Shown one piece after another: positions 34,510 through 44,035 of a stretch of 64,000 nt of DNA (position 1 is its first letter; the number at the start of each line of letters is the position of its first letter). The stretch is from assembly GCA_030770535.1 (NCBI GenBank), contig JASVEC010000037.1:124001-188000 (forward strand), written 5' to 3'. The position numbers were made by a program, and so were the translations under genes. Under the pieces are notes generated by a model that had not been told where the DNA came from, did not search any database, and saw only the letters and a program-made list of their open reading frames with translations. The DNA comes from Batkoa obscura (taxonomy: Eukaryota > Entomophthoromycota > Entomophthoromycetes > Entomophthorales > Batkoaceae).

Positions 34510-35518
34510 TATCGTATAATTGATTAATATGAATAAACTAGTATTGTTTAAAGTGCTTTTTTATCCAGTTATTAATACATCGATACTATACATTATAATC
34601 TAAGCACATTTTGAAATGAGAATGAATTGACTTGAATTATATTAATAATAATAGTTCACAGCCTTCTAATAAATTATTTACATAGTTGTAAATAATTTAA
34701 ATTTGACCTTTTTTAAGTATTCTAGTTTTAAAAAGCGTTTATTAGCAATATAAATTTTAATAATTTCAGATTATTTATGTATTACCCAAGTCGGCAATTT
34801 CAAAAATTGGTCCCAAAAGATTCAGGACAATTTTCTTGAAAAGATGTCTTATTATTTAAACTTTTTTCCTCTCAGTCCCTTGGGCAGATTTGCTTTTATT
34901 GTCCCCACAATGCTACTCCAATTTTTTACTATTCTAATTGTTTTAAGTGATTAACATCAACTTTTTGCCAATTAATTCTTATTGACGTTTTCTAAATAGC
35001 GGCTAAACTTTCGTTTGATTAGGCTTAAGTTTTGTCTGGGTTTGACTTAAGCATTAACTCATCATTATCCATGGAATTAATCGAATTTATAAAGCTAAAC
35101 TATAAAAGCCATATCGTAAGCAAAGTTTGTTTATTAAAAAATAAGCAATGTTTGAATAGTAACTTAAGTTTGTTTATACTAGAAATGAGGTAATAAATAT
35201 TTATTTTGTTCCTGACACAGCTATTAATGGAGTTCACTTCTTATCAAAACGTCAATAACAGTGAATTTATTCTATTTATATTTAGTAAAAATGATATCTG
35301 CTTAGTTTAAGCTCATCAAGGTTACAATAAAATGATTAAGATTGGGCCAATTAAAATAGCTTAAACAAAGGAAAATTCCCAATCAAGTTAAAGCTAATCG
35401 CCATCAAATGGAGAAAATCCATTTAATATATTTGATTGGTAGACAAATATTCAGAAAGAAATCAACTACCAAAAATAGAAAGGAGAAAATCATTTTAAGG
35501 GAGGAGAGAATCAAGGCT
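34510..35518. other. Gene-free stretch upstream of the four-TM gene
   Basis: About 1 kb. It contains a 36-codon open frame at 34844-34954 with a hydrophobic end that I do not accept as a gene. The last ~200 bp are GC-richer and probably promoter. Confidence 0.4.
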
Positions 35519-35526
35519 TATAAATA
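35519..35526 (+). promoter_or_regulatory. TATA box of the first four-TM gene
   Basis: TATAAATA 90 bp upstream of the ATG at 35609. Confidence 0.5.
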
Positions 35527-35608
35527 GAGGGCTGAGTTTGCTCAAAATTTAAATTTTGTTCCTTTTCATATTAAATACTTAATTTAATTCTAAAAAACGC
35601 CTTTCAAA

Positions 35609-36287
35609 ATGTTCAGTTCACCAAAAAATTGTTGTCTTTTTATCAACCTTAGAGTGGCTACACTTATCCTCGCACTCATTCAAACCATCTCATTTGCTTT
35701 CCAATCTTATCTCTTTTTCCAACTTGATAACCAACTTATTAATCAAGCCTTTGCATTTGGTTGTTTATTTCTATCTCTTGTTGGCTCTTATGGATTGTAT
35801 GGTGTATTCACTGTAAGTACTTTCTCTGGTATACTTAAATAATATGTACTAATTTTCTGTAGAAAAATATAGCCTATGTTCGTACTTTTGCTGTTTATTA
35901 TTGGTATGAGTTTATTGGATCTATGATTGGTTATGTATTCTATGCTGTTGCAGCTATTTTATATAAAGAAGATTATTGCGGTTTACTTAGCGATACTGAT
36001 GACGAATTTGTATTTTGTCATGATAACTATTTGACTGTTTACACTTTCACCTTGGTATTAATGGGTGTAATGACCCTTCTTAGAGTAAGCTAATTATATT
36101 TTAAATCGAGTTTTTTATTGATTTTTTACAGGTTCATTATTGCTTTTCTATTTGGGCTTATTTCCGTCAACTTCAAACCGAACAAGCTGCAGCTGTTGCA
36201 GCTGCTCAAGAAACTAAGGTTACTTACCCACAATATGTTTATGTAACCCTTAACGAAAAAGCTCCAACTTCTGAAGAACAAGCTTAA
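35609..36287 (+). CDS. Four-TM small membrane protein A, 193 aa
   Basis: Three exons, 35609-35812, 35863-36084 and 36132-36287. Four hydrophobic segments: about residues 11-35 (INLRVATLILALIQ), 45-67, 75-100 and 120-143. Between TM3 and TM4 lies a loop with two Cys (DYCGLL...FVFCHD) that could form a disulphide. The N-terminus has a Cys pair (KNCCLF) before INLR. The cytosolic tail is Ala/Gln-rich and ends with VTYPQYVYVTLNEK. The layout (CC-x-x-x-N-L-R, four TMs, Tyr-rich tail) recalls small tetraspan proteins of LAPTM/MARVEL type, but I cannot assign a family. It is paralogous to the gene at 37003: both introns lie at equivalent places in phase 0 and the middle exon is 222 nt in both. Function unknown. 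Confidence 0.75.
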
Positions 36288-36844
36288 ATGTTTAAGTATT
36301 TATTTAATGTTCCTCTAGATAAACTTTAAAAGATAGATATCATCGTCTATTAATTTAGTCCACCTAAAGGAATAAACATGCTCCATTTGCATATATTAAA
36401 TTGATATAAATTATAAAGTCATTATTTGATAATAAAAACAATATATATAATAGTAAAATGTATCTGTTGGATGGGTATAGTTTAGAAAGATGCTAATAAA
36501 ATTCTAAATGATCGTTATAATTCTATAGTTTATTTTTAATACAGTTTCCGATTAAATTAAAACATTAAAATTAAAATATTAAATCTACTGGAATATCGAA
36601 TAATTTATTATTTTAAAATAATAAAATATAATTAAATTTCCTGAAATCTATGCACAAAATTAATGAGGCTTTACCAAAATAGCGAACCTCTCTTAAACCT
36701 TACCTAATTAAAAAAATTTAATAGATTTAATTAATTTATTTAATAAATCTATTCATAATAGCTATGTAAGCTATCTATTAACTATTCAAAGTCAGTGTTA
36801 AAAAAAGAATCTGATTTTCATTATAAATGGACAGGAATGTAGCA
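36288..36844. other. Spacer between tandem paralogues
   Basis: About 560 bp AT-rich; the 3' UTR of the first gene and promoter of the second. Nothing else seen. Confidence 0.5.
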
Positions 36845-36852
36845 TATAAAAG
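36845..36852 (+). promoter_or_regulatory. TATA box of the second four-TM gene
   Basis: TATAAAAG about 158 bp upstream of the ATG at 37003; farther than for its paralogue, which suggests a longer 5' UTR. Confidence 0.4.
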
Positions 36853-37002
36853 CAGCAGGCATATCAACATAACAATAAATTAAAAGGAGGCTAAAATTTT
36901 TAAAAGCCCAATCAAAAAATCGAGAATAAATTATTGAAGCAAAACTCAATAACATAAAAAAAATAGAGTTCTCAATCTTTATTAAATAATCTTATTTTTA
37001 TA

Positions 37003-37649
37003 ATGTCTAAACTCAATTTTAAAACTATGATATACTTTAAACTCACTAGCATTGTTTTAATATTTACCCAGCTTTCTTACTATACCTATCTTTATTTCCT
37101 TACTTTCAAAACTGATACTTCAACTTCAATAGCTTTATCTGTTTTTTATGTTATTAATTCTTCAATAATATTTATTGGTTTAAATAGTACTATAAAGGTA
37201 GCCTTTATTGTTATTTAGATATCAAAGCTAATATTTTTAGGGAGATCACACTATACTCGGTTATTATGTCAAATACTGTCTTTATGGGCTAATCAGTTTA
37301 ACAGGTTTATCATCTTATTATATAATTAACCAAGTGAAGCAAATTACTCAAGTCTGTGACTCTTATATTAACTTTGAAAGTACCTACAACCAATGCCAGC
37401 ATTTATTTATTTCTGAGAATATAGCAATTTATCAAAGAGTAGGGTTATTTTTTATTCTTAAAGTAAGTTTATTTTTATTTTAAACCAAAAATTTTTTACT
37501 TACAGTTGAACTAGTTTTTATGTTATTTTATAACCCGTAGTTATCTTTATCAACTTCAAAAAAAGTTAATCCTTGAAAAGGCTTCTTATAATGATGCTAA
37601 AACTGTTTATCCTGTATATGTATATGTTGATATGGCTGAAAAGAATTGA
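37003..37649 (+). CDS. Four-TM small membrane protein B, 183 aa (tandem paralogue)
   Basis: Exons 37003-37197, 37241-37462 and 37515-37649. It has the same four-TM layout as the gene at 35609. Shared traits are a phase-0 intron at the end of TM2 and another in TM4, an identical middle-exon length (222 nt), a two-Cys loop between TM3 and TM4 (VCDSYINF...NQCQHL), and the tail motif VYPVYVYVDM against TYPQYVYVTL. Sequence identity is low elsewhere, so the duplication is old. The N-terminal Cys pair of the first copy is missing. For the second intron the AG at 37514 must be used; an earlier AG at 37505 would bring in a stop. Function unknown; probably a member of a lineage-specific family. Confidence 0.72.
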
Positions 37650-38639
37650 TCGAGTGCGCTTTTAATATTGAATGAGCATCTCGTTTGTTAGTTTTGGTAT
37701 AATAAATAGAAACCAATGAAATGTATTAAATAGGCTTAGTAAATGATATTTAAATAATAATAGTCTTAATATTAGGCATATGATATATACTTATTAAATA
37801 AAATAAAAGGTAGCTTTATTTCAGACTAAGATAGCTTACATTAGAGCCTCTATAAATTCAAGTTTCAGCTTGAATTCTTTTTCTAACTATCGAACTAAGT
37901 TTTGTTCACTATACAGCTATGCTATATTATGAAATATAATATCTATAATTGATAGTGAATCTCTATTATTCAACTTTTATTTTGTATTTGTATTATTTGA
38001 TCTTTTCTAGGTGCTATCATAGTCCCATTTCTGTTTTCAATAATTGATCTTTACAACGGCCTAATATTGCAATATACTTTGTATATTGATTCAAAAATAA
38101 TTTTATTATATCTGAATTCTCTTGTAATTTATTAAAATGTACATTGAAGATTGTTTGTCATTTTTTTCATCCTTAACGCTAAGTTAAATCAAGACATAAA
38201 GACACAAACCACAAGTATTTTAAAAGTATTTATAAATAAATTTAGCATTTAACATAGATATTGTATCTTCAATCTATATATCGTATCAAAACCACTAATA
38301 TTTATTTTACGCATAAGCTTTTTAAAATCGAAACTCCTTTGTATATAGTAAAGCATCCTATTAGGTCTTTCTGAAATTATTGAGTCTAAACTAAATTTCA
38401 TATTTAAATAAGATAAGACTAGTTTCTTTCATTGAGAATGGGAAACTGAAATTAATCCTATTAAAATTTGAAATTAATTTAATTTTACTAAAGATCCCAT
38501 AACTGAACATGATAGTCCAAATTTCGAAGATTTCGTTGAAATAAAGATTAGGCTTAATCTGATAGGACGATTTAAAATTTACAGAATCGTATTAACTTTC
38601 TAATATTCAACACCTTGTTTCTACTTATTTGAACAAAAA
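37650..38639. other. Gene-free stretch
   Basis: About 1 kb of AT-rich DNA between the four-TM pair and the ATP synthase gene; no repeat, RNA or open frame of note. Confidence 0.5.
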
Positions 38640-39781
38640 ATGATTGCTACCACTCAAGCAGCTCGTCAACTTCTTTTTACCGCCAATGTGAGCCAAGCTC
38701 GTAATATGGCTACCCTTAGAGAAAGTAAGACTTAGTGTTATTCAGTTAATGTTATTCATAAACTTATCCAATTTTTTTTATAAAAAAAGTTCAAATTCGT
38801 TTAAAGGGTGTATCCAATATTTCTAAAATTACAAAATCCATGAAAATGATTGCTTCCACTAAACTTACCAAAGCCCAAAAAGCTATGAACTCTGCCCGTA
38901 TTTATGGTCAAGCTTCATCTTGTAAGTTTATTATCTATAACTTGGACTTGAACTAATTTATTTAGCTTTTGTCGATCACGCTAACGCCAAACCAGCTGAG
39001 GAGGGTAAAACTATTGTAGTTACTGTATCTGGAGATCGTGGATTATGTGGTGGTATTCACTCTAGTGTTTCTAAAGCTACTAGAAACTATCTTGTTAATA
39101 AACCAGAATCACCAGTTTATGTACTTGGAGATAAAGCTAAAGTTCAAATTGCTAGAATTGCTAAAGATAACATTCGCCTTACTTTTAATCAAATTGGTAA
39201 AGCTGTACCAACTTTCGCTGAAGCTTCTGCTATCACTGACCTCATCCTTCAACAAGATACTGAGTTCGATAGAGCTGAAATCATCTATAACCAATTTAAG
39301 TCCGTTATTGCCTATGAAGCTACCGTTATTCCAGCTTTGAGCTCCAATGCTATTAAAGCTTCAGGTAAGTTTTTAATCTAATGAATTTTTTGAAATAATA
39401 TTAATGAGAATTTATAGAGGGTTTCAGTGCTTATGAACTTGAAGAAGATGAAGTACTTCAAAATTTCCAAGAATTCCTTTTTGCTAACTCTGTCTATTGG
39501 GGTCTCATTGAAGGTTATGCTTCTGAAATGGCAGCCAGACGTACTTCAATGGAAAATGCTAGTAAGAATGCCAGTAAGTGATTTTTTTATTTAGTAAATA
39601 GGATAGAGAAATTAACCTGTTTTTCTAGACGATGTTATCAATAAACTTACCTTAGCTTATAATCGTGGTCGTCAAGCTGTTATTACCAATGAACTTAGTA
39701 AGTTTTTTGTTTATTTTCTAAGGTAACAATGCTAATGTTTATTTTTTAGTTGATATTATTACTGGTGCCTCAGCTCTTTAA
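38640..39781 (+). CDS. ATP3: Mitochondrial ATP synthase F1 gamma subunit
   Basis: Central rotor stalk of F1-ATPase. Six exons. The N-terminus (MIATTQAARQLLFTANVSQA) is a typical Arg/Ala/Ser/Thr mitochondrial presequence. The mature protein starts near NMATLREIQIRLKGVSNISK, with ITKSMKMIASTKLTKAQKAM in the first long helix, then TVSGDRGLCGGIHSSVSK in the globular part. The C-terminal helix carries SEMAARRTSMENASKNANDVI, KLTLAYNRGRQAVITNELID and IITGASAL, the conserved rotor tip and catch region. All hallmark segments are intact. Introns are 45-60 nt with standard GTAAGT donors. Codon use is moderately biased, in line with good expression. Identity is certain. Confidence 0.97.
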
Positions 39782-41131
39782 ATCATTGGATTACTTTTAT
39801 GATGAGTAATTTAGGTGTTTTAATATAAAATCTATAAGTTTTAATCTTAGATGTAATGTGTTAACTTTTTGTACTATAATTTTGTTGTTTTATTGTGTTT
39901 TCTATTTTAATATAGTAGATAGTATTTTAAAGATATCGCACATATTTACTGAGGTAGTCTACGTGAATTAACAGTGTAATCTTTCATAGATAAACTAAGC
40001 ATATAGCAATGTTTTTTAATTAAACTTTTTCGTATTAGTATAAGATATCAAATCTATTGATTTATTTAAGTTTCTTTTTTAAATCTTGAATCCAAGTGGA
40101 TAAGCGATTTTATAATTTAATAGCACAATAAAAAAGAGGAGAAGAGTATTTGATGAGGTGAACAAGTTGGTTGGAATCAATCATCAACCGTTTAATGGGT
40201 TGAAAGGACCATCTTTCGAATATTGTGCCATTTGACGTGTTCTTAAATTCTTAAACTTAAAAATAAGCTATTTGCTCTATTATACAATTGTTTACCTTGA
40301 TATTATTAAAAAAAGCCCAGGATAACAACTTTACTATTTGAGAATAAACTTTGGGTATGATACAGTTTCTGATAATAAATTGCTATTCTGTATTACATCC
40401 ATTCTGTCATTTATAACGGATTTCAGGCAGATCACATTTATTTTTTGCAGCTTAAATCTATTTTTGGTGGTCATAGCCTATGATATCATGAATTTCAGCT
40501 CAAAAAGTTCGAGCTGGAAGTCAACTATTTTTTGTGATTTCACCTTTGATCTAAACTAAATTTTAAGTCGTTTTTTTACTTAAAGGAGGTGGCAGTTATT
40601 TTTTGCATCTCTCACCAAACTAGCTTTTTTTGAGGGGCCATGGCCAAAGTTTCACAAGGCTTGCTAACAATTTTTAATAGGAAACAAGCTCTAGTGTTTT
40701 AACTTGATTTTATTAGCAAACTTAATATTTTAACTAAAATAAACAATAAAGTAATAAAAATATTATAATTTGGCATAATAATTTTTATAAAATATTTAAA
40801 AAGCACTTATTATAGTGTAAATCAAGCCCATTATCAAAATTGTTTATTTTATTAATAAAGTACAATTTAATTATTACTATTGTTATTATTTAATCTGTTG
40901 CTAAAATTTAATATAATTTATAATAATTAAGCTATCTGAATTTCAATATTCGAAAAAAGTTAAGATTATACAAAATAACTATAATTAATATAAAACTTTG
41001 GCATCTAGCTTACATGTTATAAGATTACAAATTTTAAAATTTCTAAAATAACTTTAAAAAAATTTAAAAAGATAATCATTATACCTCAGTTACAAAATAG
41101 TTATTTTCATATTCCAAAAACAAAAAATGTA
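39782..41131. other. Gene-free stretch of about 1.35 kb
   Basis: AT-rich. A 73-codon open frame at 40338-40559 has no family resemblance and non-coding composition. A GC-richer patch at 40560-40660 is unexplained. Confidence 0.45.
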
Positions 41132-41227
41132 GGAATAGATTTTTGTGTTTAAGAATTCTACTAACTTTTCCGCTCAAATAGTGCTTAAAAGATGGAAAAA
41201 GTAATGAAGCTAAAAAAAACATCCCCA
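41132..41227 (+). mobile_element. MITE copy 7, first of a three-copy array
   Basis: GGAATAGAT...ACATCCCCA with the family core; the left end has diverged. Confidence 0.82.
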
Positions 41228-41243
41228 TGTAAATATTTTATAA

Positions 41244-41342
41244 ATGGGCATTTTTTTTAGCTTCATCACTTTTTCTATCTTTAAGCAGTATTTGAGTGGA
41301 AAAATTGTCAGTAAAATTCTTGAACACAAAAATATATCGCCA
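41244..41342 (-). mobile_element. MITE copy 8, second of the array
   Basis: ATGGGCATT...ATATCGCCA, reverse orientation, about 17 bp after copy 7. Confidence 0.82.
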
Positions 41343-41373
41343 AATCATTATTTATAAATTAAGATTAAATTTA

Positions 41374-41471
41374 TGAAGATGTGTTTTTGTGTTTAAGAAT
41401 TTTACTGACAATTTTTCCATTCAAATACTGCTTAAAGATAGAAAAAGTGATGAAGCTAAAAAAACATCCCT
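41374..41471 (+). mobile_element. MITE copy 9, third of the array
   Basis: TGAAGATGTG...AACATCCCT, forward orientation, about 30 bp after copy 8. Confidence 0.82.
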
Positions 41472-41679
41472 TTATAAAAAGCATGTTTAATAAATTTAAA
41501 GTTATATGGTATATTATTTTAATTTAATAAAATATTTTTAATATTAAAAACAATATTAAAGCTAATTTGAATATTTAAAAAAGTATATATATTTTTTAAA
41601 TATAAAAGTTTATAATGATTTTTTGTATAATAATTTTTATCAATACTTACTACACTGTATTTTGAAACCATTAAAATCT

Positions 41680-41710
<31 letters not shown>

Positions 41711-42404
41711 TAAAAATAGTGAAAATAATAAAAATATTATATTTAATTAGTCTTATCATCGCTTATAATAATAGAATTAAATATCTACAAAAATTTCAAC
41801 TAAAGTCTTGAACTTTGGTATAATTTTTTATCTAAGCTTTGAAATATCTTATCAATTATAATAAAACTAAAAAATTTATAATTAACATTGTACTGGTTTT
41901 TTTATATTATATAAAAAATCTTAAATTGCTAACATGTCAAATAGTCTCAAAATATTTTGAAAGCCTAAATTTGCCTAAACTTTGGGAATTATAACTTCAT
42001 CAATACTGATGCTATAAATCCGATATTAGCATCGCTACATAGCCCTCAATGTAAGCTAATTTAAAAAAATGCCTAATTTTATTATGTTTTAGTAAAAATA
42101 AAATGTTTCTCCGAAACCAGGGTCTCTTTTCCAGACAAATAGAGTATTTCAGAAATTGATTTCAATTTTGTTAAAATTAATAGTTTATTATAATATTATC
42201 AGATTATTTTAAAATTCATTAGTTTAAAAAATTATTATTGCTATTATTTGAATTAACTTTCTTATTAATATTATACCCTTAAAAATTAATATTGAAAATT
42301 ACAATGGTCATTTCAAATCATAGCTTAAATTAGAATATACAAAAATTAATTTTTATTAATGATATTAGAACTGTATAAAAAAAACATAACAAACAGTAGA
42401 TCTG
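41472..42404. other. Gene-free stretch with simple repeat
   Basis: AT-rich; includes an (AAAATA)n microsatellite at about 41688-41717. A 62-codon open frame around the microsatellite is not a gene. Confidence 0.5.
41688..41717 (+). repeat. (AAAATA)n microsatellite
   Basis: About five units of AAAATA in tandem. Confidence 0.85.
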
Positions 42405-43403
42405 TTAACAATCGATACCAAACTGAGTATTCCAAGCTTGAACATGAGCTTCTCTTAATACAAAATCAAAGTTAATTTTAGTACACGTTGGATCTTCTAA
42501 ATATTTATTATCACAATAAGTACTACTACCATCTTTTTCAATAAATAATTCATTGCCAAAATGTTGATAATTTAAAGTTCTAAAGATAAATAAAACGGAT
42601 TTATCATTAAAATTGACTACTCTAGTAATTTCAAAATCTTGTTGATTAATCCATTTAGCAAATTCTTTATTTCCCATTCTCATTTGACCATAAGTAAATA
42701 CTCGCATTTGATTCCATTCTACTCCTACTTCTTGTCGAACAACAACAGCAGTTAAACTGGCTATAGATCCACCAATCGAATGGCCTGTTATTAGTAATTT
42801 ATAATCACTATATTCTTCTAATAATTCAGTTAATGCTTTTCGATATTGAGTGTATAATCGAAATGCAATTGAATGCATTAAGGCATGTACTGATATTGCA
42901 TTCGTTCTTATATTGGTATTATTGTTTCCAGGTTGATTAACGTTTAATGGTAGCAAAACACTTGGATAGATAAATAATTTGTTGCTTTGAGGTCTTTCTC
43001 CTGCAAAAGATAATACAATTTCTTTACGTTCCGATACAACGGCTAAATACCCTTTAACTCCAGATAATAAATCTCGATAAACACCACGTACTATTACAGA
43101 AGATGTTGGTGGTGTGTCTTGAGTTCCCTCTAATGTAGCTTGACAATATGGTTTACAATTAAATCTCTTAACCCCTTCATCTTCACAATAAGAAGCCCCA
43201 GCTAAATTGGTATAATATTTGGCATCTGCTATGGTACTCACTCGTATTTTCACATATCCTCGGTTTTCAAATTCATCACTTAGATGAACAGGAATAATGG
43301 AGCCTAATCGTGCTCCACCAATATCATCCACCACTTCACCTAAGTAGCCACAATGGCAGAAATGGAAAGATGTTAGTAAAAGTAGTAGTAGAGTGTTATA
43401 CAT
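42405..43403 (-). CDS. Secreted class 3 (triacylglycerol) lipase, 332 aa
   Basis: Extracellular alpha/beta hydrolase. It has a signal peptide (residues 1-18, a Leu run then HCGYLG). The nucleophile elbow is LLITGHSIGGSIA with Ser209. The acid is probably D267 in VVNFNDKSV, and the base either H281 in YQHFGNELF or, more in line with Rhizomucor-type lipases, H320 near the C-terminus (REAHVQAW). ASYCEDEGVKRFNCKPYC near residues 70-87 supplies the disulphide-bonding cysteines usual in this group; LSFAGERP replaces the usual FRGT oxyanion segment. TYCDNKYLEDPTC in the last 50 residues provides the last pair. Intronless, preceded by TATAAAAG about 60 bp upstream. It likely releases fatty acids from glycerides outside the cell. 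Confidence 0.9.
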   Translation of the reverse strand: MYNTLLLLLLTSFHFCHCGYLGEVVDDIGGARLGSIIPVHLSDEFENRGYVKIRVSTIADAKYYTNLAGASYCEDEGVKRFNCKPYCQATLEGTQDTPPTSSVIVRGVYRDLLSGVKGYLAVVSERKEIVLSFAGERPQSNKLFIYPSVLLPLNVNQPGNNNTNIRTNAISVHALMHSIAFRLYTQYRKALTELLEEYSDYKLLITGHSIGGSIASLTAVVVRQEVGVEWNQMRVFTYGQMRMGNKEFAKWINQQDFEITRVVNFNDKSVLFIFRTLNYQHFGNELFIEKDGSSTYCDNKYLEDPTCTKINFDFVLREAHVQAWNTQFGIDC

Positions 43404-43462
43404 AGGGAAGTTAATTCAACTTAATAAGTTTTAAAACTGGTGATATGGTAAAAATTGTTGGG

Positions 43463-43470
43463 CTTTTATA
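43463..43470 (-). promoter_or_regulatory. TATA box of the lipase gene
   Basis: TATAAAAG on the minus strand, 60 bp upstream of the lipase ATG. Confidence 0.5.
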
Positions 43471-43510
43471 CTATTGATTTTTTGTACTTTATTTCTGTTG
43501 TGATGATGGG

Positions 43511-43534
43511 TTTATTATTATTATTATTATTATT
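43511..43534 (+). repeat. (TTA)8 microsatellite
   Basis: Tandem TTA units upstream of the lipase gene. Confidence 0.9.
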
Positions 43535-44035
43535 CATTATGTTAGTCTAGTTGAACTGAATTGATAGTAATAACGGATATTAATGGAATTTGAGCGTTCA
43601 AACTAACATTATATATTTTTTAAAATGGCTTAGATTACTTAATTTAGTAATTTAAAAAAAAAATTGTTGACGTTAATTTTTAACGGTGGGTTTATAATAG
43701 AATTTAGTATTGCCTTTTTTTACATCTAAAAAATTACAGTTAATTGTTGATTCATTTAATATTAAATAGTTAAAATTTGTTAATTTGAATAATGATCCAA
43801 TTAAATACAATGATTTTACAATAATAGAAAGTTATCATTTTATTTATATTTCGTAATAATATTTTGATGACAAAAAAATAGTCCGTAACAAAACTTCCTT
43901 TAAACAATTACAATTATACTATTATCGCATTCCATATATCAACAAGCAGCTAATATACTAATTAACTTTATTATTTTTCAAAACGGTAATAATTTAATAA
44001 AAAAAATTTCAATTATTATATTAATAAATATTCTA
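43535..44035. other. Gene-free stretch
   Basis: AT-rich spacer between the lipase promoter and the formin 3' end; nothing recognised. Confidence 0.5.

Noticed and set aside
34844-34954. 36-codon open frame MSYYLNFFPLSPLG... with a hydrophobic end
   Set aside because: Start context is not the usual one, no splice partner or family found; an AT-rich genome gives such frames by chance.
40338-40559. 73-codon open frame
   Set aside because: Phe/Ile/Ser-rich composition typical of non-coding AT-rich DNA and no usual start context.
41623-41811. 62-codon open frame over the (AAAATA)n repeat
   Set aside because: Its open state comes from the microsatellite.
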